Positions 1-8,752 of a stretch of 64,000 bases of DNA are shown here, in pieces. Below the pieces are notes generated by a model, which saw nothing but the letters and a program-made list of their open reading frames with translations, did no database searches and was not told the origin of the DNA. Source of the DNA: PALSA-1006 sp041660815 (lineage in GTDB: Bacteria > Pseudomonadota > Gammaproteobacteria > Burkholderiales > Gallionellaceae); the NCBI GenBank assembly GCA_041660815.1, contig JBAZVN010000005.1:124001-188000 (forward strand), written 5' to 3'. How positions within the stretch are numbered: the first letter of the stretch is position 1; every line of letters begins with the position of its first letter. The position numbers and the translations under genes were made by a program.

Positions 1-219
1 TGTGCGGCAAAAAATGCGCTGGGAATTATTATGACTGGCATGGGCGATGACGGTGCATCCGGATTATTGGAAATGCATGGTGAGGGTGCGTTTACCATCG
101 CACAGGATGAACAATCTTGTGTGGTTTACGGTATGCCCAGGGAAGCCGTAAAGCGCGGGGCAGTTAATAAAATCTTGCCACTCACCGCCATCCCAGCTGC
201 TATTGCCGGATTTAGTTAA
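1..219 (+). CDS. cheB: CheB chemotaxis methylesterase, C-terminal end (partial)
   Basis: The reading frame is open from the first base of the window and ends at TAA 217-219, so only about the last 72 residues are present. They carry the C-terminal part of the CheB esterase domain: the stretch IIMTGMGDDGA, which in this family contains the catalytic Asp, then TIAQDEQSCVVYGMP. CheB removes methyl groups from chemoreceptor glutamates in the cytoplasm and is normally switched on by CheA phosphorylation of an N-terminal receiver domain that lies outside this window. The next gene follows after 19 bases on the same strand and may share its transcript. Identification is from the conserved C-terminal motif only. 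Confidence 0.9.
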   Translation, partial: CAAKNALGIIMTGMGDDGASGLLEMHGEGAFTIAQDEQSCVVYGMPREAVKRGAVNKILPLTAIPAAIAGFS

Positions 220-238
220 TAAGTCAGGGAGAAAAATC

Positions 239-1981
239 ATGGATGCATCCACCAATATGTTGCGGGCTCTGATCATTGAAGATTCGGAAGATGACTTCGA
301 GCTGATTTGCAACGAATTATTATTGGGCGGATTTATGCCCAAATGTAAACGTATCGAAACAGCCAAAGCACTGGAACATTCACTACAGCATAATGTTTGG
401 GATGTGATTATTTGCGATCACAATTTACCCACCTTGAACTCTGTAGCCGCATTAAAAATCGTTCAGCAAACGCATAATAAGCTGCCCTTTATTATTGTTT
501 CCGGAACGATTCCGGAGGAAATCGGGGTGGCGTCAATGTGGAATGGCGCGCGGGATTTTATCGGCAAAGATAATTTGCCCAAATTGGTAGCAGTGATTAA
601 ACGCGAACTTCAGGAAGTCGCATTGCGATCCGATCTCCACCTTACAAAAGATATTCTTTATCGGGTCGCACATTTTGATCGTTTAACCGGCCTACCCAAC
701 CGCGAGCATTTATTCAAACATCTGGCGGAAAAAATTGAGGATCAGGAACACAATGATCGCTTCGCTGTGTTTCTAATTGACTTGAATCGTTTCCGCAACA
801 TTACCAATTCACTGGGTATTCAGGCCGGCAATAAAGTGCTGCTTGATATGGCTGAGCGTCTGTGCAAAGTATTTGGGACAGATGATTTTGTGGCACGTTA
901 TGGTGCCGACCGATTTGTCGCGGTGGTGCCATATTTGGAAAATGAACAACAAGCCGGAAAAATTGCTGCTGCCATTCATGCTTGCCTGGATAACGCATTT
1001 ATTATTAACGTCAACGAACTTTTTGTTACTGCCAGCGTGGGCGTCAGTTTTTATCCGAAAGACGGACACTCGCCGGAAGATATTCTGGAAAATGTCGAAT
1101 CAGCCTTGTATTGCGCAAAAGAAATCGGCGGGCGTGGCTATCAAATATACAAAGCCGAGTTAATCAGGCCTGGAAAAGTACGCATGAGCCTGGAAAGCGC
1201 GCTGCATCGTGCTTTAAGACAAAACGAATTTATATTGTATTACCAGCCGCAATTTGACATGCTGAGTAACCAAATGATCGGGGTTGAGGCGCTGATACGT
1301 TGGCATCATCCTGAATTGGGCATGATTTCTCCGGCGGATTTTGTTCCCATACTGGAAGACACCGGATTAATCGTGCCTGTTGGTGAATGGATTTTGCAGA
1401 CCGCATGCGCGCAAAACAAGCAATGGCAAGCTGCCGGATTATCACCCATCCGGGTGGCCGTAAATTTATCGGCCATACAATTTCAACAGTCCGGATTGGT
1501 GCATTCTGTTCGAAATGCGCTGAAAAAAACCGGTCTGTCCCCCAAGTATTTAGAGTTGGAAATTACTGAAAATATCGCGGTGCACAACGAGGAAACCGTG
1601 ATTGCCACATTGGAAGAATTACGTGCACTGGGTATTCAAATATCAATAGATGATTTTGGCACCGGATATTCATCTCTCAGCTACCTTAAGCGTTTCCCGA
1701 TAGACAAACTAAAAATTGATCAATCCTTTGTGCGCGATTACCATGCAGGCGCACCCGATGACGGCATTATTCGAGCGATTCTTGCATTGGCTAACAGCCT
1801 GAGTTTAAAAGTTATTGCCGAGGGAGTGGAAACCCGGGAGCAATCCGATTTTTTACAACTTAATGGATGCAATGAGATGCAGGGATATTTTTTTGGAAAG
1901 CCCATGCCTAGCCGGGAACTTGCCTTACTCATGCAGCAACATTATGAAATCAATCCGGAATGTTATGCTGAAGCAGCTTAA
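239..1981 (+). CDS. Response regulator with degenerate GGDEF and intact EAL domain (c-di-GMP phosphodiesterase)
   Basis: About 580 residues. A receiver domain (about 8-135; phospho-acceptor Asp60 in VIICDHNLP) is followed by GGDEF (about 150-305) and EAL (about 320-565). The GGDEF signature reads YGADRF in place of GG(D/E)EF, so cyclase activity is unlikely. The EAL domain looks active: GVEALIRW, DDFGTGYSSLSYLKR, KIDQSFVRD and AEGVET are all present. The inferred role is a phosphorylation-controlled enzyme that degrades c-di-GMP, with the GGDEF domain perhaps binding GTP as a regulator. ATG 239 was chosen because AGGGA lies about 10 bases upstream; the frame also opens earlier at 203, inside the end of cheB. 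It sits directly behind cheB, suggesting a link between chemotaxis and c-di-GMP turnover. Confidence 0.9.
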   Translation: MDASTNMLRALIIEDSEDDFELICNELLLGGFMPKCKRIETAKALEHSLQHNVWDVIICDHNLPTLNSVAALKIVQQTHNKLPFIIVSGTIPEEIGVASMWNGARDFIGKDNLPKLVAVIKRELQEVALRSDLHLTKDILYRVAHFDRLTGLPNREHLFKHLAEKIEDQEHNDRFAVFLIDLNRFRNITNSLGIQAGNKVLLDMAERLCKVFGTDDFVARYGADRFVAVVPYLENEQQAGKIAAAIHACLDNAFIINVNELFVTASVGVSFYPKDGHSPEDILENVESALYCAKEIGGRGYQIYKAELIRPGKVRMSLESALHRALRQNEFILYYQPQFDMLSNQMIGVEALIRWHHPELGMISPADFVPILEDTGLIVPVGEWILQTACAQNKQWQAAGLSPIRVAVNLSAIQFQQSGLVHSVRNALKKTGLSPKYLELEITENIAVHNEETVIATLEELRALGIQISIDDFGTGYSSLSYLKRFPIDKLKIDQSFVRDYHAGAPDDGIIRAILALANSLSLKVIAEGVETREQSDFLQLNGCNEMQGYFFGKPMPSRELALLMQQHYEINPECYAEAA

Positions 1982-2147
1982 TTAAATGCAGCATCAAATA
2001 TTGAAATACTGAAGAATCTATGCAATAGTTTCACTGCGTTACACACCAAGCTTATGTAATGCAAAAACTCAGTGGCGCCACAATCGATTATTAACATTCG
2101 CTCCCGTATACACCCACTTAGGAAGCGTCTTAAAAAAGACCATCAAC

Positions 2148-4925
2148 ATGTCGAATGAATTAATAGATAGTTACTTTGCAAAAAGTAACGCGCCGTCTCT
2201 GTTTGAAAAATTTGGCATTCCCGGTGCGTGGGTTGCATGGCTGGTATTGCTGGTATCTTTTTCCGTAACTTTGGGCGGCTGGTATATTGCCAACACGCAT
2301 GCGCGGGAAGCGGCACAAGCCCAATTTAACGCACGCAGTGGTGATGTTTTAACGCAAATTTTACAACGCATACAAGCCAGTGAATTTGTCTTACGCGGCG
2401 GGGCGGCACTGTTTGCCTCATCGAAAGATGTTTCACGCACTGAATGGCACGACTATGTAACAAACCTCAAAATCGATCAGCATTTGACCGGCATTCAGGG
2501 TGTGGGATTTGCCCAGCATGTTGTAGCAGCTGAAATAAAGCAATTTACCGGACAAATTCGCGCTGAAGGATTTCCGGACTATGCCATTTCACCGGCACAA
2601 CACCGGACTGAATACACTCCTATTGTCTATCTTGAGCCTTCTTCCGGTCGTAATTTGCGCGCATTTGGCTATGACATGTTTTCCGAACCGACGCGCCGCA
2701 GTGCAATGGAGCGCGCCCGGGATACCGGAGAATTGACCATATCCGGCAAAGTAACCCTAGTGCAGGAAACCGACATTGCAGCTCAACCCGGCTTTCTCAT
2801 GTATTTGCCGGTGTATGACAATCAACTGCCCCATCGCAATCAACAGGAGCGGCAAATAGCGCTATTGGGGTATGTCTATATCCCGTTTCGCATGCATGAT
2901 CTGATGTCGGGAATTGTAGGAAGAAAAATTCCCGACATGGATATTCACATTTATGATGGCGAAGCTCAGTTGCCCAGTTCACTCATGTTTGAAAGTTCAC
3001 TGAACGATCAATCAAATCATAGCAACCCGTCCAGCTTTTTCCATCAAACTTCAATTTTTGTTGGCGGACGTCAATGGACAGTCGTAGCAGAGTCTTTAGC
3101 GGCTTTTGATGCGGCCATAGCCAAAAAGGCGCCCACGACTATTTTGCTTATGGGCATTCTTATCAGTCTATTACTATTTTTTATTGCCCGCGTTCAGGAA
3201 CGTTCGCGCAAGCACGCAGCTCACCTCGCCAAAGACATGGCTCAAGCATATAAAATTAGTGAGCAGCATTTGCAGGCCCTGCTCAACCAAACTCCTGCTA
3301 TTTTGTGGACCCTGGATTCCGGACTGCGCTTTACCTCTAGTCAGGGTATGGGCCTGGCTGCGCTCAACCTGATTCCCGGCCAAATTGTGGGGATGCGCTT
3401 AAACGAATATCTGCAAACCAATGACATGGCGAATCCAATTATGGCCGCTGCGCAGCAAGCATTGCTTGGCAAAGAGGGTGAATTCAATTTTGCGTCAAAC
3501 GGTGTCAGTTTTCATAATTCGGTTAAACCTTTAAAAGATGAACAGGGACAAATCGTTGGTGTACTGGGTATCGCTTTTGATGTGACCGCACTGGTTAGAG
3601 CCCAGGCAGAATTGCGCTGGATTGGCCGGCTGTATCGCTTGCTGAGCCAGGTTAATGAAACCATTGTTCGTGCCGATAATAGGGTTGAACTTTTTTCAAT
3701 GATCTGCCGCTCGGCGGTTGCATCGGGACTATTTAGACTGGCGTGGATCGGAATGTTGGACAAGCGTGAACATGAAGTTATCCCGGTTGCTCATGCAGGC
3801 TTCGAAGACGGCTATCTGGAAAAATTGCATATTCGGCTGGATAATGAAAGTACCCGGAATGGGCCGACTGCTACAGCAATTCGCACGGGCTCCCATGTTA
3901 TTTCACAGGATATTCAAACCGACCCGAGGATGCTTCAGTGGCGCGAAGCAGCAATACAACGCGGTTATCATTCTTCAGCTGCGTTTCCAATTTTTGAGCA
4001 CGGGAGCGTGGTCGGTGCAGTCAACGTTTATGCGGAGGACGGGCGATTTTTTTCTTCAGATATCGTTGAATTAATGCTGGAACTAAGTGCCGATATCTCG
4101 TTTGCACTGGAAGCATTTGCCGAGAAACAACGCCGCGAGCATGCGGAAAGTGAACTGAAGCAACTTAACCTTGAACTGGAAAGACGCGTGCTCGAACGCA
4201 CTCATGAGTTGAAAATTGCGAATCACGAACTTGAGGCATTCAGTTATTCGGTTTCCCATGATTTACGTGCGCCGCTGCGCAGTATCGACGGTTTTAGTCA
4301 AATTTTATTGAATAAATATCAATCACATTTGGATGCCACCGGCACAGATTATTTGCAACGGGTGCGCCGTGCCAGTCAGCGCATGGGCTTGTTAATCGAC
4401 GACTTATTACAACTCTCACGGGTGACACGCAGCTCACTTAAACGCGAGCAGGTAAATATCAGCGCGATTGCCGAAACGGTAGCGGAAGAATTGCGTAAAA
4501 CAAACGCCGCCCGACAGGTTAATTTCATTCTACAGCCCGGTTTATTTGCTTATGCCGATCCCGGGTTAATGTCTGTTGTGCTGAATAATTTGCTGGGAAA
4601 TGCCTACAAATTCAGCAGTAAAAAAAACCATTCCCTCATTGAATTCGGCTTATGCAACCACGACGGCGAGCCTGCTTTTTTTGTGCGCGATAATGGCGAC
4701 GGATTTAATATGGAATACGCGAACAAATTATTTGGTGCATTTCAGCGACTGCATGGCACCAATGAATTTGAAGGGACAGGTATCGGACTCGCCACTGTAC
4801 AGCGAATTATTCACCGCCATCATGGTAAAGTTTGGGCTGAAGGAAAAGTTGGAGAAGGGGCAACGTTTTACTTTTCGTTGCCGCAGAGAATGCGTGAAAC
4901 AGAGGAAATTGAAGGAATAGAATGA
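2148..4925 (+). CDS. CHASE-PAS-GAF sensor histidine kinase
   Basis: 925 residues. Membrane segment 27-49, periplasmic CHASE sensor about 75-290, second membrane segment about 328-348, PAS about 370-485, GAF about 498-655, then a short coiled coil. HisKA has the phospho-accepting His704 in SVSHDLRAPL. The HATPase_c domain has an N box (NNLLGNAYKFS) and G boxes (DNGDGF, GTGIGLA). This is a membrane histidine kinase that autophosphorylates in response to an external ligand. The kinase core resembles bacteriophytochrome-type kinases, which fits the Rcp1-like receiver encoded next. The stop overlaps the next start as ATGA (4922-4925). There is no clear Shine-Dalgarno before ATG 2148. The CHASE ligand cannot be read from sequence. 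Confidence 0.92.
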   Translation: MSNELIDSYFAKSNAPSLFEKFGIPGAWVAWLVLLVSFSVTLGGWYIANTHAREAAQAQFNARSGDVLTQILQRIQASEFVLRGGAALFASSKDVSRTEWHDYVTNLKIDQHLTGIQGVGFAQHVVAAEIKQFTGQIRAEGFPDYAISPAQHRTEYTPIVYLEPSSGRNLRAFGYDMFSEPTRRSAMERARDTGELTISGKVTLVQETDIAAQPGFLMYLPVYDNQLPHRNQQERQIALLGYVYIPFRMHDLMSGIVGRKIPDMDIHIYDGEAQLPSSLMFESSLNDQSNHSNPSSFFHQTSIFVGGRQWTVVAESLAAFDAAIAKKAPTTILLMGILISLLLFFIARVQERSRKHAAHLAKDMAQAYKISEQHLQALLNQTPAILWTLDSGLRFTSSQGMGLAALNLIPGQIVGMRLNEYLQTNDMANPIMAAAQQALLGKEGEFNFASNGVSFHNSVKPLKDEQGQIVGVLGIAFDVTALVRAQAELRWIGRLYRLLSQVNETIVRADNRVELFSMICRSAVASGLFRLAWIGMLDKREHEVIPVAHAGFEDGYLEKLHIRLDNESTRNGPTATAIRTGSHVISQDIQTDPRMLQWREAAIQRGYHSSAAFPIFEHGSVVGAVNVYAEDGRFFSSDIVELMLELSADISFALEAFAEKQRREHAESELKQLNLELERRVLERTHELKIANHELEAFSYSVSHDLRAPLRSIDGFSQILLNKYQSHLDATGTDYLQRVRRASQRMGLLIDDLLQLSRVTRSSLKREQVNISAIAETVAEELRKTNAARQVNFILQPGLFAYADPGLMSVVLNNLLGNAYKFSSKKNHSLIEFGLCNHDGEPAFFVRDNGDGFNMEYANKLFGAFQRLHGTNEFEGTGIGLATVQRIIHRHHGKVWAEGKVGEGATFYFSLPQRMRETEEIEGIE

Positions 4926-5368
4926 ATAATAAAGTGGTGTTGTTAGTCGAAGATAATCCGGACGATGAAGAATTGACGCGACTGGCTTTTGAAGAATGTC
5001 GGCTTGCCAATAAATTGGTTATCGTGCGGGATGGACAGGAAGCACTAGACTACCTGTTTGCCACCGGACAATATATTGATCGTGATATCAATGAAACGCC
5101 GCAGGTAATTTTACTCGACTTGAAACTCCCCAAAGTGGATGGCTTGGATGTGTTGCGAATTGTGCGTAACGACGCTAGAACCAAGTTGCTCCCTGTGGTT
5201 GTCCTGACTTCCAGTAGAGAAGAGCAAGATCTGGTGAACAGTTACTCGCTGGGTGCCAGTAGCTATATTCAAAAACCGGTAGATTACTCCCAGTTCGTTG
5301 AGGCAGTACGCCAACTCGGCTTGTACTGGCTGGTGTTAAACCAAACGGCTGATGCATTACAAAAATGA
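4922..5368 (+). CDS. Rcp1-like single-domain response regulator
   Basis: 148 residues, a lone receiver domain. The acidic pair is in VEDNPDDEE, the phospho-acceptor is Asp66 in VILLDLKLPKVDG, the switch Thr is in VVVLTSS and the Lys is in IQKPVD. The extra loop between beta2 and alpha2 and the KLPKVDG motif are typical of Rcp1-type regulators that partner phytochrome-like kinases. It has no output domain, so it probably carries phosphate from the CHASE kinase to another protein, possibly through the kinase encoded next. It overlaps both neighbours by four bases (ATGA at 4922-4925 and 5365-5368), so translation of the three genes is very likely coupled. Confidence 0.92.
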   Translation: MNNKVVLLVEDNPDDEELTRLAFEECRLANKLVIVRDGQEALDYLFATGQYIDRDINETPQVILLDLKLPKVDGLDVLRIVRNDARTKLLPVVVLTSSREEQDLVNSYSLGASSYIQKPVDYSQFVEAVRQLGLYWLVLNQTADALQK

Positions 5369-6906
5369 ATTTGGCACAGAGCGCACTGCGGGTTTTGCTG
5401 GTTGAAGATTCTCCGGACGATGCGGATCTAACAATCTTCGAATTAAGTGAGAGTGGTTTTGAAATCGCTCATACCAGAGTTGAATCCGAAACTGAAATGC
5501 GCATTGCCCTGCAATCCGCAAATTGGGATGTGGTGATTTCTGATTTTAATCTGCCAAAATTTAATACACGTTCAGCCTTGGCGGTGTTGCGCGAAATGGA
5601 TACGGATGTTCCGTTCATCATCGTTTCCGGCTGCATCGGGGAAGAAAGCGCAGTAACCCTGATGAAAGAAGGAGCCAGTGATTTTGTTATGAAAGACAAG
5701 CTGGGTCGACTTCCTCTGGTTATCGAACGCGAATTACGTGATGCAACCCTGCGCCGTGAACATCGTCAAGCCCAGGAAGCACTTCGCGCCAATGAAAAAC
5801 TACTGCGCGAAATTACCGCCACGGTGGGTGAAGGTATTTATGTGCTGAATGAGTTCGGTCATATTGTTTTTATGAACCCGGAGGCAGAACGCTTATTAGG
5901 CTGGAAAAAACAGGAACTTTCCGGACGCAACGTGCACAACACAATTCATCCACAAAAACCGGATGGCACCCCCTTGCCTGAAAAGGATTGTGGCGCTTAT
6001 CACGTCATGGAATCCGGCGGTGTATATCGCTCGGATGATGAAATTTTTGTGCGCAAAAACGGTACACTCATGCCCGTCTCTTTTGTCGCCTCTGCCATTA
6101 TGCAAGATGGTAAGGCAGTAGCTTCCGTTACCGCCTTTCAGGATATTAGCCAGCGCAAACAGGCTGAACAGGAATTGCGCGAATCACGCAAACAGTTACG
6201 CGAGTTATCCGCATATTTGCAATCCGTCCGCGAAGAAGAGCGATCAAGAATCGCGCGCGAGTTGCACGATGAACTGGGACAAATGCTGACCGGCATTAAA
6301 CTTGATGCTAACTGGCTGATCAACCAGTTGCCCGCTCATGAGCCCGCGGTAGAACGTAAATCAAACTCTCTGACCAAACTTATCAACGAAACCATGGATG
6401 CCATGCGCAGAACCGCTGCGGATTTGCGTCCCGTCATGCTGGATGATTTGGGGCTGGCAGCCGCAGTCGAATGGTTGAGTGAAGATTTTACCGAACGCAC
6501 AACTATTAATGTGCAACTGGCGCTGGGTAAGGCTCAGTGTAAACATCCTTGTAGCTGGGAATGCGCATCACAGTGGGATGACAATTTGAACGATGCCGTA
6601 GCAACTGCCGCATTTCGGATTGTGCAAGAAAGCCTAACCAATATTGCCCGGCATGCGCATGCAAATCGGGTAATGATTTCTATCACCTGCAAAGACGGAA
6701 ATCTGTTGTTGCTGGTATCCGATGACGGCCAAGGAATTGAAACGCACAATGTGCAAAAACCAAACTCGTATGGCGTTATCGGTATGCGTGAACGCGCCCA
6801 TAGTTTGGGTGGAATATTTGACCTATCCAGCATTCCGGGTGAGGGCACTACCGTGCAAGCTGTAATTCCACTATCTCCCCCTCACATTTCAGGAGCGCTG
6901 CAATGA
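5365..6906 (+). CDS. Receiver-PAS-HisKA_3 histidine kinase (NarX/DegS-type)
   Basis: 513 residues with no membrane segment. An N-terminal receiver (Asp60 in VVISDFNLPKF) is followed by PAS (about 145-260), a HisKA_3 dimerisation domain with His301 in ARELHDELGQ, and HATPase_c (about 410-505; DDGQGIE, YGVIGMRERA, GEGTTV). HisKA_3 kinases normally phosphorylate LuxR/NarL-type regulators, and one is encoded immediately downstream with an ATGA overlap at 6903-6906. The receiver at the front makes this a likely relay point that senses the phosphorylation state set by the upstream CHASE kinase. It is inferred to be cytoplasmic. Confidence 0.92.
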   Translation: MNLAQSALRVLLVEDSPDDADLTIFELSESGFEIAHTRVESETEMRIALQSANWDVVISDFNLPKFNTRSALAVLREMDTDVPFIIVSGCIGEESAVTLMKEGASDFVMKDKLGRLPLVIERELRDATLRREHRQAQEALRANEKLLREITATVGEGIYVLNEFGHIVFMNPEAERLLGWKKQELSGRNVHNTIHPQKPDGTPLPEKDCGAYHVMESGGVYRSDDEIFVRKNGTLMPVSFVASAIMQDGKAVASVTAFQDISQRKQAEQELRESRKQLRELSAYLQSVREEERSRIARELHDELGQMLTGIKLDANWLINQLPAHEPAVERKSNSLTKLINETMDAMRRTAADLRPVMLDDLGLAAAVEWLSEDFTERTTINVQLALGKAQCKHPCSWECASQWDDNLNDAVATAAFRIVQESLTNIARHAHANRVMISITCKDGNLLLLVSDDGQGIETHNVQKPNSYGVIGMRERAHSLGGIFDLSSIPGEGTTVQAVIPLSPPHISGALQ

Positions 6907-7547
6907 TTCGAATATTGATTGCCGATGATCACATTATTGTGCGTGAGGGTTTAAAGCAGCTACTCTCCGAAGTTCCTGATTTCAGCGTGGCCGGTGAGGC
7001 CGCTAATGGTTTGGAAACAATCAAACAACTGCGGAATCACACATTTGACGTCTTGTTGACGGATATGTCTATGCCCGGCAGAAGCGGCATTGAATTAATC
7101 AAGCAGGTGAGAAACGAAAATCCAAAATTGGCCATTTTAGTGCTCAGCATGCACAAAGAAAAACAATATGCTGTCAGAGCGCTGAAGGCAGGAGCACAGG
7201 GATATTTAACCAAAGAAAGTGCTCCTGACCTGCTGGTTTCAGCAATACGCAAAGTGGCCGGCGGGGGGATGTATATCAGTGCGGAGGTGGCAGAACGTCT
7301 GGCGCTTGAGTTGAGTGACAAGCATGATGACACCCACCATTCACTTCTTTCAGATCGCGAGCACCAAATATTTATTTTGATTGTTGCCGGTAAACCTATC
7401 GGTGGTATCGCTGATGATTTGTCGTTAAGCGTTAAGACTGTCAGTACTCATAAAACCAGAATTTTACAGAAAATGAAAATGAGCAGTAGCGCGGAATTAA
7501 TTCATTATGCTATTCGGCACAAACTAATAGAGTTTCCCGATGATTAA
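6903..7547 (+). CDS. NarL/FixJ-family response regulator
   Basis: 214 residues. Receiver domain (about 1-120) with Asp54 in VLLTDMSMPGRSG, switch Ser/Thr and Lys in LTKESAP; LuxR-type helix-turn-helix at about 150-205 (LSDREHQIFILIVAGK, then LSVKTVSTHKTRILQKM). It is the DNA-binding output of the coupled cluster that starts at 2148 and is the expected partner of the HisKA_3 kinase just upstream. No target promoter can be named from this window. It is the last gene of the cluster; the next 140 bases hold a decayed GGDEF fragment on the other strand. Confidence 0.93.
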   Translation: MIRILIADDHIIVREGLKQLLSEVPDFSVAGEAANGLETIKQLRNHTFDVLLTDMSMPGRSGIELIKQVRNENPKLAILVLSMHKEKQYAVRALKAGAQGYLTKESAPDLLVSAIRKVAGGGMYISAEVAERLALELSDKHDDTHHSLLSDREHQIFILIVAGKPIGGIADDLSLSVKTVSTHKTRILQKMKMSSSAELIHYAIRHKLIEFPDD

Positions 7548-7572
7548 TAACCGCAAAGCTTAAAACTTAACG

Positions 7573-7690
7573 CTCAAACAGCGTAATTGCGACCTGATAC
7601 TTTGGCCTAATAAAGCGCCTGATAACCCTTTTCAAAATCTTCTTGCAGACTGAAAAATGCATACCGATATCTGTTATATGCAGAATTGAA
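7573..7690 (-). pseudogene. Decayed C-terminal fragment of a GGDEF-domain gene
   Basis: Read on the minus strand, this spacer translates as FEKGYQALY-stop-AKVSGRNYAV-stop, clearly matching LEKADQALYQAKASGRNCV at the end of the PAS-GGDEF protein encoded at 8753-9712. The DNA at 7585-7623 matches 8776-8814 at 34 of 39 positions by eye. An in-frame TAG replaces the Gln codon CAG. Further upstream only scattered matches to the strand before the C-terminal helix remain, and the reading frame is disturbed. It is probably what is left of a duplicated diguanylate cyclase gene. The intact neighbour at 7691-8647 has its own complete C-terminus, so this is not its end. Confidence 0.75.
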
Positions 7691-8647
7691 TCAATTTATC
7701 CCCACACAATTTCCACCCTTTGTTTGTGCATTTCTTAATGCACTTTCAGCTTCGAGAAATAATTCCGCTGCATTATTATTTACGGCCAAACTCACCCCGA
7801 CGGATAGCGTAACCGAAGGTAGGCAATCACCTGTGGGTAACACAATCGTGGCATTTGCCATTGAATTAATCAGGCGATTTGCCACCACGCAGGCCTCATC
7901 CAGTGACAGCACATTAGGCAAATGTACAACAAGTTGAGCACCATAATTTCGCCCGGCCTGATCCTCCGGGCGAATGCAATCCAGGACTGTTGACGCAACC
8001 TTTCTAATAGCCTGCTCTCCGCCTATTTCCCCAAAATCCCTTACATACTTTTCATATCCGTCAATTTCCAGCAACATCAGACAACTTTTTTTATTGTCCT
8101 GTTTGCTGCGCGTTAAGTAACGACCCAACTCTTTTTGCAACCAATTCCGGTTATACAGCCCGGTTAAACTATCCACCAAATTTAAGCCCTGATAACCCTG
8201 CTGATGCTCTATGTTTTGGGCAATTACCTGATCGCTAACATGAATCCGCCGGCTTAAAATTTGCAGCATGTTATGGGCAATTTCGTGTGATTTATGGATG
8301 AGTGACCAAACCGTATCCGGCTCAATGACCAATAGCATGCAGTCCGTTGCGGCCACCACCACTACCGAGGCATACCTTTCATTAAACAGTGACATTTCTC
8401 CAATGCAATCTCCCCGCCCGATTAACTCGATAATTTTATGACCCGCATCATCCAGATTTACGCTGAGTCGTCCCGACATCACAATAAATACCTGCTGATT
8501 AACCGTTTCACGGCTTAATAATTTTTGGCCTTGCGTTAACGCAATTTGTACCGAGTTATTCAGCGCATGTTTAATTAGTTCGGGAGAAACACCCTGAAAT
8601 AAAACTGATGTTTTTAGGATATCAATTGTGTCGTGCAGTGCTGTCAT
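7691..8647 (-). CDS. Cyclic-nucleotide-binding domain fused to a degenerate GGDEF domain
   Basis: 318 residues. An N-terminal cNMP-binding fold (about 15-130) keeps the phosphate-binding cassette: GEMSLFNERYASV has both the Glu after Gly and the Arg that contact cyclic nucleotide in CRP/PKA-type proteins. A GGDEF-fold domain (about 155-318) starts with DSLTGLYNR, but its active-site loop reads YGAQLVVHLP in place of GG(D/E)EF, so cyclase activity is not expected. The inferred role is a soluble protein that binds cAMP or cGMP and signals through a non-catalytic GGDEF module. GAGGGG lies about 7 bases before ATG 8647. It has its own 105-base upstream spacer, so it may be transcribed separately from the genes at 8753-10703. 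Confidence 0.88.
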   Translation of the reverse strand: MTALHDTIDILKTSVLFQGVSPELIKHALNNSVQIALTQGQKLLSRETVNQQVFIVMSGRLSVNLDDAGHKIIELIGRGDCIGEMSLFNERYASVVVVAATDCMLLVIEPDTVWSLIHKSHEIAHNMLQILSRRIHVSDQVIAQNIEHQQGYQGLNLVDSLTGLYNRNWLQKELGRYLTRSKQDNKKSCLMLLEIDGYEKYVRDFGEIGGEQAIRKVASTVLDCIRPEDQAGRNYGAQLVVHLPNVLSLDEACVVANRLINSMANATIVLPTGDCLPSVTLSVGVSLAVNNNAAELFLEAESALRNAQTKGGNCVGIN

Positions 8648-8752
8648 GACTACCCCTCATGTTTATTCTTATTTTGCGTACAATGGCTGAAGAACTCAAC
8701 GAGGTGCACGCCATACCTCAATAACTAATTGATTTTTACAGCATTGTGAAAG

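Noticed and set aside
2072..2081. Palindrome GTGGCGCCAC before the CHASE kinase
   Set aside because: Ten bases only, common by chance, and with no other operator features around it.
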